In this document: piece by piece, positions 1 through 8,788 of the stretch
Position numbering within the stretch: position 1 is the stretch's first letter
How the letters are laid out: each line of letters begins with the position of its first letter
Assembly: GCA_965237855.1 (NCBI GenBank)
Contig: CBDEGK010000001.1
Coordinates: forward strand, 310,001-374,000
From: CBDEGK01 sp965237855
GTDB taxonomy: Bacteria; Pseudomonadota; Gammaproteobacteria; Pseudomonadales; Halieaceae
DNA: 64,000 bases
Direction of reading: 5' to 3'
Program-made: the position numbers and the translations under genes
Notes under the pieces: generated by a model
Databases searched by the model: none
What the model saw: the letters and a program-made list of their open reading frames with translations, nothing else
Told to the model about the DNA's origin: nothing

Positions 1-477
1 ATCTTCTGTAGCTCTTGCTCGAAAAACTTTGGTTTGTACCGCGAGCGCATTGGCGCCTGCTCCATCATCGGTAAAAGCGCCAGCGCCGCCGAAATCATCC
101 AGTCGGTATTGCTTCAGATTGTGCGCGTGAACTACTCCATGCCGCCTGCACATGGTGCGGCCATTGTTGAGACGATTTTGAGCTCGGCTGAACTTACCAG
201 CCAGTGGCATGGTGAGCTAAAGGAGATGCGCGATCGCATCAATAATATGCGTCAATTACTGGTTGATACGCTGATTGCCAATGGCGTGACCCGCGATTTT
301 GGTTTTATCACCGCGCAGAATGGCATGTTCTCCTTCCTGGGCATCGACAAAGACCAGGTCCAGCGCTTACAGGATGAATACAGTATTTACATCGTCGGCT
401 CCAGCCGCGTCAGCCTTGCGGCTATTGCCCCTGACAATGTTGATTACCTGGCGCAGTCCATTGCCAGTGTGCTCTAG
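1..477 (+). CDS. Aromatic/aspartate aminotransferase, C-terminal part
   Basis: The reading frame is open from the first base, so the gene starts outside the window. The visible start holds the PLP-lysine signature of the class I (AspC/TyrB) family, SCSKNFGLYRERIG, with the Schiff-base lysine at bases 22-24. The C-terminal small domain follows, with the conserved SRVSLA segment near the end that positions the substrate-carboxylate arginine. The enzyme is a cytosolic PLP-dependent transaminase exchanging an amino group between an acidic or aromatic amino acid and a 2-oxo acid. It converges with the RraA-like gene 11 bases away. Its exact substrate cannot be told from the fragment, but the glutamate mutase operon next door makes a 3-methylaspartate/methyloxaloacetate role conceivable (inference). 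Confidence 0.9.
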   Translation: MFCSSCSKNFGLYRERIGACSIIGKSASAAEIIQSVLLQIVRVNYSMPPAHGAAIVETILSSAELTSQWHGELKEMRDRINNMRQLLVDTLIANGVTRDFGFITAQNGMFSFLGIDKDQVQRLQDEYSIYIVGSSRVSLAAIAPDNVDYLAQSIASVL

Positions 478-488
478 GTGCGAATTGC

Positions 489-968
489 CTAGACGATTTT
501 CTCTGCCGTCACGATCACCCCGTCGGTGTCCGCATAGAGATAGTCACCGCTGTTGAATTCAATGCCGCCAAAGGATAAGGACACATCTTTTTCGCCGCTG
601 GTGGCGGGAATATATTTTCGCGGGCAGGTGCCCAGGGCATACAAGGCCACTGGAATGTCTTTGATCTGAGCGGTATCCCGGATGTAACCATTGACGATGA
701 TGCCGGCATAGTTGTTCTGGTGGGCAAATTTCATCAGGTTTTCGCCAACCACGGCAAAATAGGCTTGCTCTACATCGACGACGACAACTTTTCCGCTGCC
801 ATCCACGCATTTCAACAGTGTAATGAGGTCAGCGTTGTTCCTGTCTAGTTTGAGGGTAACGACTTGCCCCTGGCATTGATCGGCACCGCCGTAATTCTGG
901 TAGCCGGCGTCCAGCACAGAAACACGGTTGCTGTACTCGTCACAGATGTCTGCCGTAAAAATAGTCAT
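489..968 (-). CDS. rraA: RraA-family protein
   Basis: This 159-residue protein matches the RraA / 4-hydroxy-4-methyl-2-oxoglutarate aldolase fold over its full length. Typical segments are the N-terminal TADICDEY, the GxxxNGYIRD loop near residue 93 and GGIEFNSGDYLYAD near the end. RraA of E. coli binds RNase E and inhibits mRNA decay. Metal-dependent relatives are aldolases that also decarboxylate oxaloacetate. The length fits the RraA regulator. The gene is divergent from the glutamate mutase operon (112-base gap) and convergent with the aminotransferase. Regulator versus enzyme cannot be settled from the sequence; the regulator is the default reading. Confidence 0.85.
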   Translation of the reverse strand: MTIFTADICDEYSNRVSVLDAGYQNYGGADQCQGQVVTLKLDRNNADLITLLKCVDGSGKVVVVDVEQAYFAVVGENLMKFAHQNNYAGIIVNGYIRDTAQIKDIPVALYALGTCPRKYIPATSGEKDVSLSFGGIEFNSGDYLYADTDGVIVTAEKIV

Positions 969-1080
969 TTCTTTCTGTACCGTCCTATGATTTGCGCCGG
1001 AATTCTAGCACCAGAACGCCGATTCGACATAAATATTTGATATCCTTGCGTTTTTGCACGGTATCAGGCGTAAACAAGCG

Positions 1081-1494
1081 ATGAAGGTAGTAACAGGCGT
1101 CGTGGGTAACGATATCCACGTGGTTGCCAATCGGCTTATTGATCTCTCTCTGCAGGCTAGGGGGTATGAGGTGTTCAATCTGGGCGTAAACACCCACCTG
1201 GAGGAATTCTTCGACGCCGCGGTGGAAACCGGTGCCGAGGTCCTGATGATTTCGTCCCTCAATGGCGAGGCAGAAGGCTGGGGCCGAGAGGTCAATTTGC
1301 TCAAAGCCAAATACAACAACCTGGATGATCTCATCATGATGATTGGTGGCAACCTGGTGGTTGGCAGTGGCAATACTGAGGATATCGTGGCCCGCTACAA
1401 GAAATATGGCTTTGACCTGGTTTGCCACCAGGTAGACCTGAATACCGGGCTCGACCTGCTGCAAGATCTGCTGGAAGAGAGAGGTCTGTCATGA
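1081..1494 (+). CDS. glmS: Glutamate mutase sigma (B12-binding) subunit
   Basis: This is the small cobalamin-binding subunit of coenzyme-B12-dependent glutamate (methylaspartate) mutase, which isomerises L-glutamate to (2S,3S)-3-methylaspartate together with the epsilon subunit. At 137 residues it has the usual size. It shows the B12 motif as D11-x-H13-x-x-A16 (His13 would be the lower cobalt ligand), then SSL at 58-60 and the nucleotide-tail GG at 89-90. The last motif position is Ala rather than the usual Gly. I chose ATG 1081 because the family begins with MKVVTGVVGxD; an upstream TTG at 1054 is in frame but would add residues not expected in the family. The stop overlaps the glmE start (ATGA). 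Confidence 0.92.
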   Translation: MKVVTGVVGNDIHVVANRLIDLSLQARGYEVFNLGVNTHLEEFFDAAVETGAEVLMISSLNGEAEGWGREVNLLKAKYNNLDDLIMMIGGNLVVGSGNTEDIVARYKKYGFDLVCHQVDLNTGLDLLQDLLEERGLS

Positions 1495-2858
1495 GTTTGT
1501 TGCAGGAAGAGCGAGAAATCATCCTCAGCAATGAGTATGTCGACGCCTTTGATTTTGACGAGGTACGCGAGTTCGTCAGCAATGCCAGTAAAGAGCTGTT
1601 TATATCCCACCACTTTAAAAAGCGGGAGAAAATGCTGGTTCAGCCCCGCGGTGGTTTCCCAACCTATCAACAACAATTCGCCCTCTACGAGTTCTTCGTT
1701 GACGCCAATGTGGATGTGTTGCCGCTGACCATTGATTCAAATACCCGACTTAACGATTACGGCACGGCCAAGAAAATGCTTCGCCTGAGCGAAGAAAATG
1801 ATATGGACATGCTCAACGGTTACCCGCTGGTGACCCATGGTTATCGAACCACCCGCAAGATGATCACCCATTTCAACAAGCCGGTGAGCTTGCGACACGG
1901 CACCCCCGACGCCAGGCTGTTGATCGAAACGGCCATCGCCTCGGGCATCTTCGAGATTGAGGGCGGGCCTATTACCTACCTGTTGCCCTATTCAAAGAAT
2001 TTCCCGTTGGACAAAGCGTTTCTGTATTGGAAGTATGTTGAGCGCGTCTGTGCCAATTATTCTGAACTCAATGAGCCGATCAACCGGGAGTCATTTGGTC
2101 CACTGACGGCAACACTGGTGCCGCCGTCCATCACCATTGTTATTCAGTTGTTAGAAATGCTGCTGTCATTGGAGGAGGGGGTTAAATCATTCTCCGTGTC
2201 CTTTGCTCAGCAGGGATCAATGAACCAGGATATTGTGACCGGTGCGGTCATCAGGAAGCTGGCAAAACACTATGCGGCAGAACACAATTGCGCGGACGCT
2301 GCCATCAACCTGGTCTACCACCAGTGGATGGGCGCCTTTCCCACCAACGAGAATTTTGCTGAGCAGCTCATCAACCTCTCAACGGTCATCGCATCGATGG
2401 TAGGCGCAGACAAAATCATCACCAAAACCAGGGAGGAGGCCACCGGCATTCCCACCAAGGAGGCCAATGCGAAAACTGTCGCCGACACCCAGTATTCCCT
2501 GAGAATCCTCAATGGCTTGCCCAGCGTGGTTGACGAAGAGGAAGAAGAGATCCTGACGCTGGAAGTAAAGGCCATTATGGAAGCTGTGTTTAATGACCCG
2601 GCGGACACTTTGTGGCGCAAAGTCTTTAATTCCATCAAAAATGGCGTTATCGACGTGCCATTTTCACCCCACATCATCAACCAGAATCAAATGATCACCA
2701 TCAGGGATGCCAACAAGAATATCCGCATTATCGAAAGAGGCAATGTGCCGATTCCCGAGCGCTGTTATGAGTTTGAAAGAGCCCAATGCGATTTGAGTAA
2801 AGACACCACCAGCATCGTCAATGACATCATTCACGATATAGGAATCATGCAGTGGTGA
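1491..2858 (+). CDS. glmE: Glutamate mutase epsilon (catalytic) subunit
   Basis: This is the large TIM-barrel subunit of glutamate mutase. It holds glutamate and, with GlmS and adenosylcobalamin, carries out the radical carbon-skeleton rearrangement to 3-methylaspartate. The protein has 455 residues, slightly shorter than clostridial GlmE. The three arginines that form the substrate 'arginine claw' in the Clostridium enzyme appear conserved: R53 in QPRGGFP, R86 in SNTRLNDY and R135 in LRHGTPD. The start at 1491 overlaps the glmS stop by four bases, so the two subunits are probably translationally coupled. The end overlaps the GTG of the MutL-type gene. No methylaspartate ammonia-lyase is visible nearby, which argues against simple glutamate fermentation. 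Confidence 0.93.
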   Translation: MSLLQEEREIILSNEYVDAFDFDEVREFVSNASKELFISHHFKKREKMLVQPRGGFPTYQQQFALYEFFVDANVDVLPLTIDSNTRLNDYGTAKKMLRLSEENDMDMLNGYPLVTHGYRTTRKMITHFNKPVSLRHGTPDARLLIETAIASGIFEIEGGPITYLLPYSKNFPLDKAFLYWKYVERVCANYSELNEPINRESFGPLTATLVPPSITIVIQLLEMLLSLEEGVKSFSVSFAQQGSMNQDIVTGAVIRKLAKHYAAEHNCADAAINLVYHQWMGAFPTNENFAEQLINLSTVIASMVGADKIITKTREEATGIPTKEANAKTVADTQYSLRILNGLPSVVDEEEEEILTLEVKAIMEAVFNDPADTLWRKVFNSIKNGVIDVPFSPHIINQNQMITIRDANKNIRIIERGNVPIPERCYEFERAQCDLSKDTTSIVNDIIHDIGIMQW

Positions 2859-4045
2859 GCGATTCAAAGGAAAAACTACTGATTGATGTGGGAAGCACCT
2901 ACTTCAAGGTCAGCACTGCGGCAAGCATTGAGCAGCATTTCAGGGATTTTAACAAAGATATCCTCGATGACTTGACTAGCAAATGCGGTGAAATAATTGG
3001 TCGCTACGAGAAAGACGACGTGCACATCTGCTCCTCGGCCAATGGCGGCCTGAGTGCACTGATCATTGGTGTTACCAACTCCTTTTCCTTGAAATACGCA
3101 ACGAATATCGCCTTCAACTCGGGAATCAATATCATCGACAGCATTCTCTACCAGGATATCGAGGAGTATTCGCTACCCAGTGACCTGATTGATGTGGTGA
3201 TTGTTGTCGGTGGGGTTGATACGCATGCCGGCTTGTTCAGCGAGGGTTTGTACAATTACCTGGCGCAACTTAACTACTCCACTATTGTTTTCGCCGGCAG
3301 CGCCCAGGACGCGGCGCAGATCGAAGACAATCTCGATAATGTGGTTGTATTGCCCAATATCGTCGATAACAGGCTGCACATTGTAGAAGAGCACCTGAAG
3401 CAATATCTAACCAACCTTTACCAGCAGGATATCGAGGGTAAGGAAGACATCAAACATCTCTATGACATCACCGCCAATCAGATATTTTCAACGCCCTATA
3501 TTGTTAATAAAGCGTTGCCGCTGATTGACGCGAGGTTTTCTGTCGCCAACCCCTTTATTCTTCTCGACATTGGCGGTGCCACCACAGATATCCATTACTC
3601 AAAAGATTTGGTGGATGACAATATCGTGACTGAAAACGAATACGACCGGCTCGTGTTTAAACGGCTGGGCGTCTACAAGTCAAAACAGTCATTAATACTT
3701 GCAGCGCAAAATAATGAATTTGTTTATGAGCTGCTCATGCATCTAAAAGTCACCGAAAACATCTTCGAGGAACAGAGTGAAAAAGCGACAAAAATACTGA
3801 TGCAACTCGCCATCTTTTTGGTGTTGTGCAAAATGTCGCACTATAAAAAGGCCTATATCAACCTGAAGCTGCTCGCCATCAATTCCATTGTGCTGACAGG
3901 CGGCATTACCAAGGTCCTGACGGTGGAGGAGATCGAAATGATCATCGCTTTTTTCTACAAGAAAATTCTTAGCTCCGACCATAATCCCGTGGCTATCCTG
4001 GATAGTAACTATGATATTTGGACACTCGGAGCAATGGGGGAGTAG
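2855..4045 (+). CDS. glmL: MutL/GlmL-type ATPase, glutamate mutase chaperone
   Basis: This is an ASKHA-fold (actin/Hsp70-like) ATPase of the MutL family that accompanies glutamate mutase, presumed to reactivate or reload the B12 enzyme. It is unrelated to the mismatch-repair MutL. The visible phosphate loops are LLIDVGSTYFKVS at the N terminus and ILLDIGGATTDIHYS in the middle, and LTGGITK lies near the C terminus as the adenosine motif. Length is about 396 residues, shorter than many clostridial homologs. The GTG at 2855 overlaps the glmE stop (GTGA); an alternative GTG lies three bases upstream. It is the third gene of a tight four-gene operon, two bases before the ligase. Confidence 0.87.
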   Translation: MSDSKEKLLIDVGSTYFKVSTAASIEQHFRDFNKDILDDLTSKCGEIIGRYEKDDVHICSSANGGLSALIIGVTNSFSLKYATNIAFNSGINIIDSILYQDIEEYSLPSDLIDVVIVVGGVDTHAGLFSEGLYNYLAQLNYSTIVFAGSAQDAAQIEDNLDNVVVLPNIVDNRLHIVEEHLKQYLTNLYQQDIEGKEDIKHLYDITANQIFSTPYIVNKALPLIDARFSVANPFILLDIGGATTDIHYSKDLVDDNIVTENEYDRLVFKRLGVYKSKQSLILAAQNNEFVYELLMHLKVTENIFEEQSEKATKILMQLAIFLVLCKMSHYKKAYINLKLLAINSIVLTGGITKVLTVEEIEMIIAFFYKKILSSDHNPVAILDSNYDIWTLGAMGE

Positions 4046-4047
4046 TC

Positions 4048-5616
4048 ATGTCAATAAACTGTATACGAACACTGCTTGAGGATGCCGTACAGAGCCACAG
4101 CGATAAAACCGCCCTGATTTTGAACGAAACAAGCGTGACCTACGCTGAGCTGTTCAGCAAAGTCAATCAAGTGGCTTGTTACCTGGTAGAGCTGGGCCTG
4201 CCCAAACACTCGCGTATTGGTGTCTACTCCAATAAAGGCATTGAGCAGGTGATTGCCATTCTCGGCATCTTGTCCACCGACTATGTATTGGTGCCGCTAA
4301 CGAAGTTGTTAAAGCCAGAGCAGGTCGAGTACATCATTAACGACTGTGACATCAAATGCATTATCACTGACAAACTCAAGCTGGAGAGTATCGAGGAAAT
4401 TGATTTTAACGGCCACATCATTTCTTATGAAACTGCTGGCTCAGATGTTGCGTCTTTTGACGAGATCTACAAGTACTACAACAAGCTTTTTTCCTGTGAC
4501 ATCAGTGGTCACAATAACGCGGTCATCACCTATTCCTTTGGCTTGTCGGGAACACCCAAGGGCATTGTGATATCGCATCGAAACCTGATTGATTCTGCGC
4601 GTGCTGTCTCTCAGTATTTGAAGTTGGAACAGGACGACATTATTTCCGGCTTGTTGATTTTCAATCTCGACTACGGCCTCAACCAGATATTCTGCACCCT
4701 ATACAGAAAAGCGACTCTGGCATTACACCGATTTATTCTCCCGGATGACTTTTTTAATCATCTTATCGACGACCAGGTCACGGTTATACCGCTGATGCCC
4801 GTCAACATATGGCAGATGTTTGATGACGAGTTACACAGGATACCGAGCGCGGAGCTTTTCAACAGTGTGAAGACCATCACCTCATCCGGTGGCAACGTCA
4901 CCGCGAAGATGATTAGCGATTGCAAACAGGCCTTCCAGCAGGCCGACTTTTACTCCATGCACGGGCTGACGGAGGCTTTTCGCTCTACCTACCTGGACCC
5001 TTCACAAGTCAAGATCAGGCCGGACTCCATCGGCAAGCCCATTCCCGATGTCGAGCTGTATGTCATCAACGAGGATGGCAAGGAATGTGCGCCACGCGAA
5101 GTGGGCGAGTTAATCCACCGGGGCGGCTATATCTACCGGGGTTTCTGGAACGCGCCGGAGGAAAATGAGCAGCGCTTCAAGTCAATCGATATTCTGAAAG
5201 ATGTCATTAACCTGGAAGGTCAGTTAACGGATGAAATTGTAGTTGCCTCAGGAGACTATGTTTACAAAGACGAAGAGGGTTACTTCTATTTTGTCTCGCG
5301 ACATGATGACATGATCAAGACCCGGGGCTTCCGGGTTTCGCCCTATGAAGTCGAGTCAGTGGTCACGCAAAATATCCCCCAGATAGACCGGTGTGCCGTG
5401 TTTGGTATGGACAACGAACAGATCGAGGAAGAGATCGTTCTCGTGTACTCAGCCGCCCATGAGATAACTGAAAAAGAGATACTATTTGAGCTGAAAAAAC
5501 ACCTGGCGTCATACATGCTACCCAGTAAAGTGGTGTACAAGAAATCTCTGCCACTGGTGCAGAGTGACAAAAACCAGGTGAACAAAGATGAGCTGAAGCG
5601 GGAGCTGGCGGGGTAG
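4048..5616 (+). CDS. AMP-forming acyl/amino acid ligase (ANL superfamily)
   Basis: This 522-residue adenylate-forming enzyme activates a carboxylic acid as the acyl-adenylate and passes it to CoA or a carrier protein. The P-loop (A3) is TYSFGLSGTPKG at 161-172, less canonical than TSGTTGxPKG but with the lysine kept. YSMHGLTE is the A5 motif, and SGDYVYKDEEGYFYFVSRHD with the hinge and IKTRGFRVSPYEVE are A7-A8. The C-terminal lysine region is SDKNQVNK. The start at 4048 follows a GGGGG-rich ribosome site and lies two bases after glmL, so it sits in the glutamate mutase operon. By analogy with polyketide pathways that load 3-methylaspartate (the VinN-type ligase), the substrate may be 3-methylaspartate; this is inference. 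No carrier protein gene is in the window. Confidence 0.88.
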   Translation: MSINCIRTLLEDAVQSHSDKTALILNETSVTYAELFSKVNQVACYLVELGLPKHSRIGVYSNKGIEQVIAILGILSTDYVLVPLTKLLKPEQVEYIINDCDIKCIITDKLKLESIEEIDFNGHIISYETAGSDVASFDEIYKYYNKLFSCDISGHNNAVITYSFGLSGTPKGIVISHRNLIDSARAVSQYLKLEQDDIISGLLIFNLDYGLNQIFCTLYRKATLALHRFILPDDFFNHLIDDQVTVIPLMPVNIWQMFDDELHRIPSAELFNSVKTITSSGGNVTAKMISDCKQAFQQADFYSMHGLTEAFRSTYLDPSQVKIRPDSIGKPIPDVELYVINEDGKECAPREVGELIHRGGYIYRGFWNAPEENEQRFKSIDILKDVINLEGQLTDEIVVASGDYVYKDEEGYFYFVSRHDDMIKTRGFRVSPYEVESVVTQNIPQIDRCAVFGMDNEQIEEEIVLVYSAAHEITEKEILFELKKHLASYMLPSKVVYKKSLPLVQSDKNQVNKDELKRELAG

Positions 5617-5656
5617 TGGGGTACCCGAAACCTATTCCAGGGAATGACAAACAGCC

Positions 5657-7129
5657 ATGATGCTTCCCCTCAGGGACAAGCTTTTGTACAGCCTTGGCGG
5701 CGGTGTGTTCTCGGTCAAAGAATCGGCCTATACCTTTTTTGTATTGTTGTTCTATACCCAGGTGCTGGGGTTAAGTGGGGCCGTCACCGGCCTGGTATTG
5801 TTTCTCGGCATTGTTTGGGACGCCATTACTGACCCCCTGATCGGGGTCTGGTCTGACCGGCTTAACACGCGTTGGGGGCGACGCCATCCGTTTATGGTGG
5901 CGGGCGCAATTCCACTGGGCTTTGGTTTTATCGGTCTCTTCTCTCCGCCGGCCGACGTAGTTGAGAACAGCAATTTGCTGGCTACCTGGCTGTTGTTCTG
6001 GACCTTGTGGATTCGCACGGCCATGACCGCTTTTCTGATGCCCAGTATTGCCCTGTCGGCTGAAATGACCAGTGACTATCATGAGCGCAGTCAATTGCTG
6101 GGGCTGCGTATTGGTGCGCTGTTTGTGGTGACCTTGCTGTTACCTGCATTTGCGCTGACGGTGATTTTTGCTGAGATCAATGGTGTGGATGGTCGGTTTG
6201 TGGCCGGCAATTACCCTCAGTACGGCTGGATATCGGCAGTGATAGTGTGGGCGGTGGCCGGTGCTTGTATATGGGGTACGCGCGGTTATATACCTGTCTC
6301 GATAGCCAATGCACGCAAGCGGCCCACGGGCAGTGGCTGGTATAGCCTGGTTGAGGATTTCAAGCGAACCTTTAGCAATAAAAACTTTCGCTCGGTGTTG
6401 TACTACGCGATCTGCGCCTCCGCTTCATACGGCATTTCCATGACCCTGACCGTACTGATTGGCACCTACTATTTTGAGTTCAGCGCTGGCGATATGGCGC
6501 TTACCGCTGCAATACCTGCGCTCATAGCGGTGCCGCTGGCGGTGCTCAGCCTCAAGCCGTTGGGGCGACGTTTTTCCAAACAGCAAATTATCAGTCTTAC
6601 ACTTGTGGGCATGATGTTAAATGCACCCTGGCCGTTTGCTTTGCGAGGCCTGGGCTGGCTGCCCGAGAACGGACATCCGCTGGTGCTGGCTGTAGGGCTA
6701 ATTCAGCTGGGCATTCTCATGTACCTGTTCGTAATACGGGTGGTGTGTGGCGCTTCAATTATTGCCGATATTACCGATGAGCACGAGCTGGAACACGGCC
6801 TGCGGCAGGAGGCGGGTTTTTTTGCCGCCATAAATTTCAGCGACAAGTTGGCCACCGCTGTGGGGCCGCTGTACGGCGGCCTGCTGTTGGACTTGATTGG
6901 ATTGCAGGAGGGTATGGAACCCGGGTCCCTGGAACAGGGCACACTCGATAGCTTGGCAATAGGCATGTTGTTGGGTTCACTGCCGCTGATGTTCATGGCC
7001 TGGCGATTCAGTTTAAAGGTATCGCTTAACGAGGAGCAATTGCAAAGCATCCAGCAGCAGCTTGCTGAGCGCGAGCTACACTTTGGTAACGTAAATCACA
7101 CAGACGGAATCACATCACATGGCAATTGA
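5657..7129 (+). CDS. GPH-family (MFS_2) sodium/sugar-type symporter
   Basis: This 490-residue inner-membrane transporter has about twelve hydrophobic segments. The family signature of the glycoside-pentoside-hexuronide:cation symporters is visible near residues 55-80 as DAITDPLIGVWSDR followed by NTRWGRRHPF. A conserved acidic cluster, DITDEHELE, is near residue 375. GPH proteins usually bring in sugars with Na+ or H+, but divergent members beside catabolic genes carry other solutes. ATG 5657 is followed at once by a second ATG. The gene follows the AMP ligase by 40 bases and overlaps the haloalkane dehalogenase by 11 bases, which suggests one transcript. The substrate is unknown. Confidence 0.88.
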   Translation: MMLPLRDKLLYSLGGGVFSVKESAYTFFVLLFYTQVLGLSGAVTGLVLFLGIVWDAITDPLIGVWSDRLNTRWGRRHPFMVAGAIPLGFGFIGLFSPPADVVENSNLLATWLLFWTLWIRTAMTAFLMPSIALSAEMTSDYHERSQLLGLRIGALFVVTLLLPAFALTVIFAEINGVDGRFVAGNYPQYGWISAVIVWAVAGACIWGTRGYIPVSIANARKRPTGSGWYSLVEDFKRTFSNKNFRSVLYYAICASASYGISMTLTVLIGTYYFEFSAGDMALTAAIPALIAVPLAVLSLKPLGRRFSKQQIISLTLVGMMLNAPWPFALRGLGWLPENGHPLVLAVGLIQLGILMYLFVIRVVCGASIIADITDEHELEHGLRQEAGFFAAINFSDKLATAVGPLYGGLLLDLIGLQEGMEPGSLEQGTLDSLAIGMLLGSLPLMFMAWRFSLKVSLNEEQLQSIQQQLAERELHFGNVNHTDGITSHGN

Positions 7130-8027
7130 AGCACTACGCACGGATGACTCACGCTTTGCCGTTCTACCGGCATTTCCCCACCAGCCGCACTATATTGATG
7201 ACCTTCCCGGCTACGAAGGCCTGCGTATGGCCTATATCGATGAGGGTGACCCCGCTGCGGAAACGGTCTTCCTGTGCTTGCATGGTGAACCTACCTGGAG
7301 TTACTTGTATCGCAAGATGCTGCCGGTATTTACCGCGGCGGGCCACAGGGTGATTGCCCCCGACTTTTATGGCTTTGGCCGGTCCGACAAGCCCGTTGAT
7401 GATGCGCAATACACGTTTGATTTTCATCGCAACAGCCTGCTGCGCCTGATAGAAAGGCTAGATCTGAACGGGGTGGCCCTGGTCTGCCAGGACTGGGGCG
7501 GCCTGCTTGGCTTGACTCTGCCTATGGAAATGCCGGATCGATTCACGCGCCTGCTGGTGATGAATACCGCCATGCCCGTGGGTGAACCCATCTCCGATGG
7601 ATTTGAGGCATGGAAACAATTTGCCGCTATGGCACCTGAGATACCCGTGGCGGGCATATTGGCCATGGACGGGCGAGAGGCCGTAAATATCATGGATACC
7701 CTGGCGTACGCTGCGCCCTTTCCCGATAACCGCTACAAGGCTGGTGTGCGTCGCTTTCCGCAGATGGTGCCGGTGCTGCCCGATATGGATGGTGTTGAAC
7801 ACGGACGCAAGGCCCGCCAGTTCTGGTCGGAGCAATGGGACGGTGAGAGTTTTATGGCCATCGGCATGCGCGATGCGGTGCTGGGAGAATCAGTGATGCG
7901 CGAGCTGCGCAGTCAAATTCGCAACTGCCCTGAGCCGATGTTGGTGGAAGATGCGGGTCACTTTGTGCAGGAGTATGGGGAACCAATTGCCGAGAGCGCC
8001 CTGGCCCACTTCAAGATTCAGGCATGA
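7119..8027 (+). CDS. Haloalkane dehalogenase, HLD-I type
   Basis: This is an alpha/beta-hydrolase of 302 residues that would replace a halogen on an aliphatic carbon with hydroxyl. The oxyanion/halide motif is HGEPTW at 55-60; Glu after HG is typical of the DhlA-like HLD-I subfamily. The nucleophile elbow is VCQDWGG with Asp125 and the halide-binding Trp126. The catalytic acid is probably Asp252 in GMRDAV and the base His281 in DAGHFVQE. These match the Asp-His-Asp triad of the family, which distinguishes it from epoxide hydrolases and esterases. It overlaps the upstream transporter gene, so uptake and dehalogenation may be linked (inference). Confidence 0.9.
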   Translation: MAIEALRTDDSRFAVLPAFPHQPHYIDDLPGYEGLRMAYIDEGDPAAETVFLCLHGEPTWSYLYRKMLPVFTAAGHRVIAPDFYGFGRSDKPVDDAQYTFDFHRNSLLRLIERLDLNGVALVCQDWGGLLGLTLPMEMPDRFTRLLVMNTAMPVGEPISDGFEAWKQFAAMAPEIPVAGILAMDGREAVNIMDTLAYAAPFPDNRYKAGVRRFPQMVPVLPDMDGVEHGRKARQFWSEQWDGESFMAIGMRDAVLGESVMRELRSQIRNCPEPMLVEDAGHFVQEYGEPIAESALAHFKIQA

Positions 8028-8089
8028 TCTCGCTGAAGTGCAAGGTGGAGCGTTTCTGCAGTCCCTACTGTGAGGTCTATACTCCCTGA

Positions 8090-8788
8090 ATGAAGAAAGC
8101 TGAGGTTATGGTCCTCATCAAGACCAATCAGGACGAGCGGGGTATCAGGCACTGGAATGAGCGCTGTGCGAAAAGCAGCCAGCTGAAAGGTTTTGGCATC
8201 GGCCTGACCACATTGCGCAAAATGGCCAGGCAGATCGGCAAGAATCATGATTTGGCTACACAGCTGTGGAACAGCGATGTCTACGAAGCCAGGATTCTAG
8301 CGCTGCTGGTCGACGAGCCCAGAGAAATTACCCGGGACCAGGTCGAGCAGCAGGTCGAGCAGCTGGCCGGCGGGCATCTCGCACATGTATTTTCTTCCTG
8401 TGATGCGCCACTCTCAAAAACGCCGTTTGTCAGAGAACTGGCTGACTCCTGGATGAACAGTAAAGACCCTGTCCGCCGCCGCTGCGGTTTTGGCCTCTTA
8501 TATGAGATGTCCAAATCAAAAAAGAAGAATGCACCGGGCGAGGACTATTTCCTCGATTGGATTGAGCATGTCAACAGAGCCTTTGCCGACGAGGAACCGT
8601 CAGTGCAATTTGCCATGGCCGGCGCGATCATGGGTATCGGCAAGCGTAGCAAAACACTGAATAAAGCGGCATTACCAGTGGCTCGGAAAATCAGTCCGGT
8701 TGAGTTTGACGATACCGGAAAATGTGATCCGTTTGATGTGGTTAAACATCTCACCAGCGACTACATCAGGCAAAAGCTAGCGATCTAG
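8090..8788 (+). CDS. DNA alkylation repair (AlkD-like HEAT-repeat) protein
   Basis: This 232-residue, mostly helical protein of the DNA alkylation repair family (COG4912) is built from HEAT-like repeats that wrap DNA. AlkD relatives excise 3-methyladenine and 7-methylguanine. Family landmarks are GIGLTTLRKMARQIGKNH near residues 36-53, the segment with LWNSDVYEARILALLVDEP, and the late GKCDPFDVVKHL. The WxxxxxEARxLA arrangement is typical. The gene stands alone with 62 bases upstream. Glycosylase activity is likely but not certain, because several clades of this family lack proven activity. Confidence 0.8.
   Translation: MKKAEVMVLIKTNQDERGIRHWNERCAKSSQLKGFGIGLTTLRKMARQIGKNHDLATQLWNSDVYEARILALLVDEPREITRDQVEQQVEQLAGGHLAHVFSSCDAPLSKTPFVRELADSWMNSKDPVRRRCGFGLLYEMSKSKKKNAPGEDYFLDWIEHVNRAFADEEPSVQFAMAGAIMGIGKRSKTLNKAALPVARKISPVEFDDTGKCDPFDVVKHLTSDYIRQKLAI

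Noticed and set aside
5657..7129. GPH transporter as part of the glutamate mutase operon
   Set aside because: The gap is 40 bases and the gene is better linked to the dehalogenase by overlap; co-transcription is possible but not shown.
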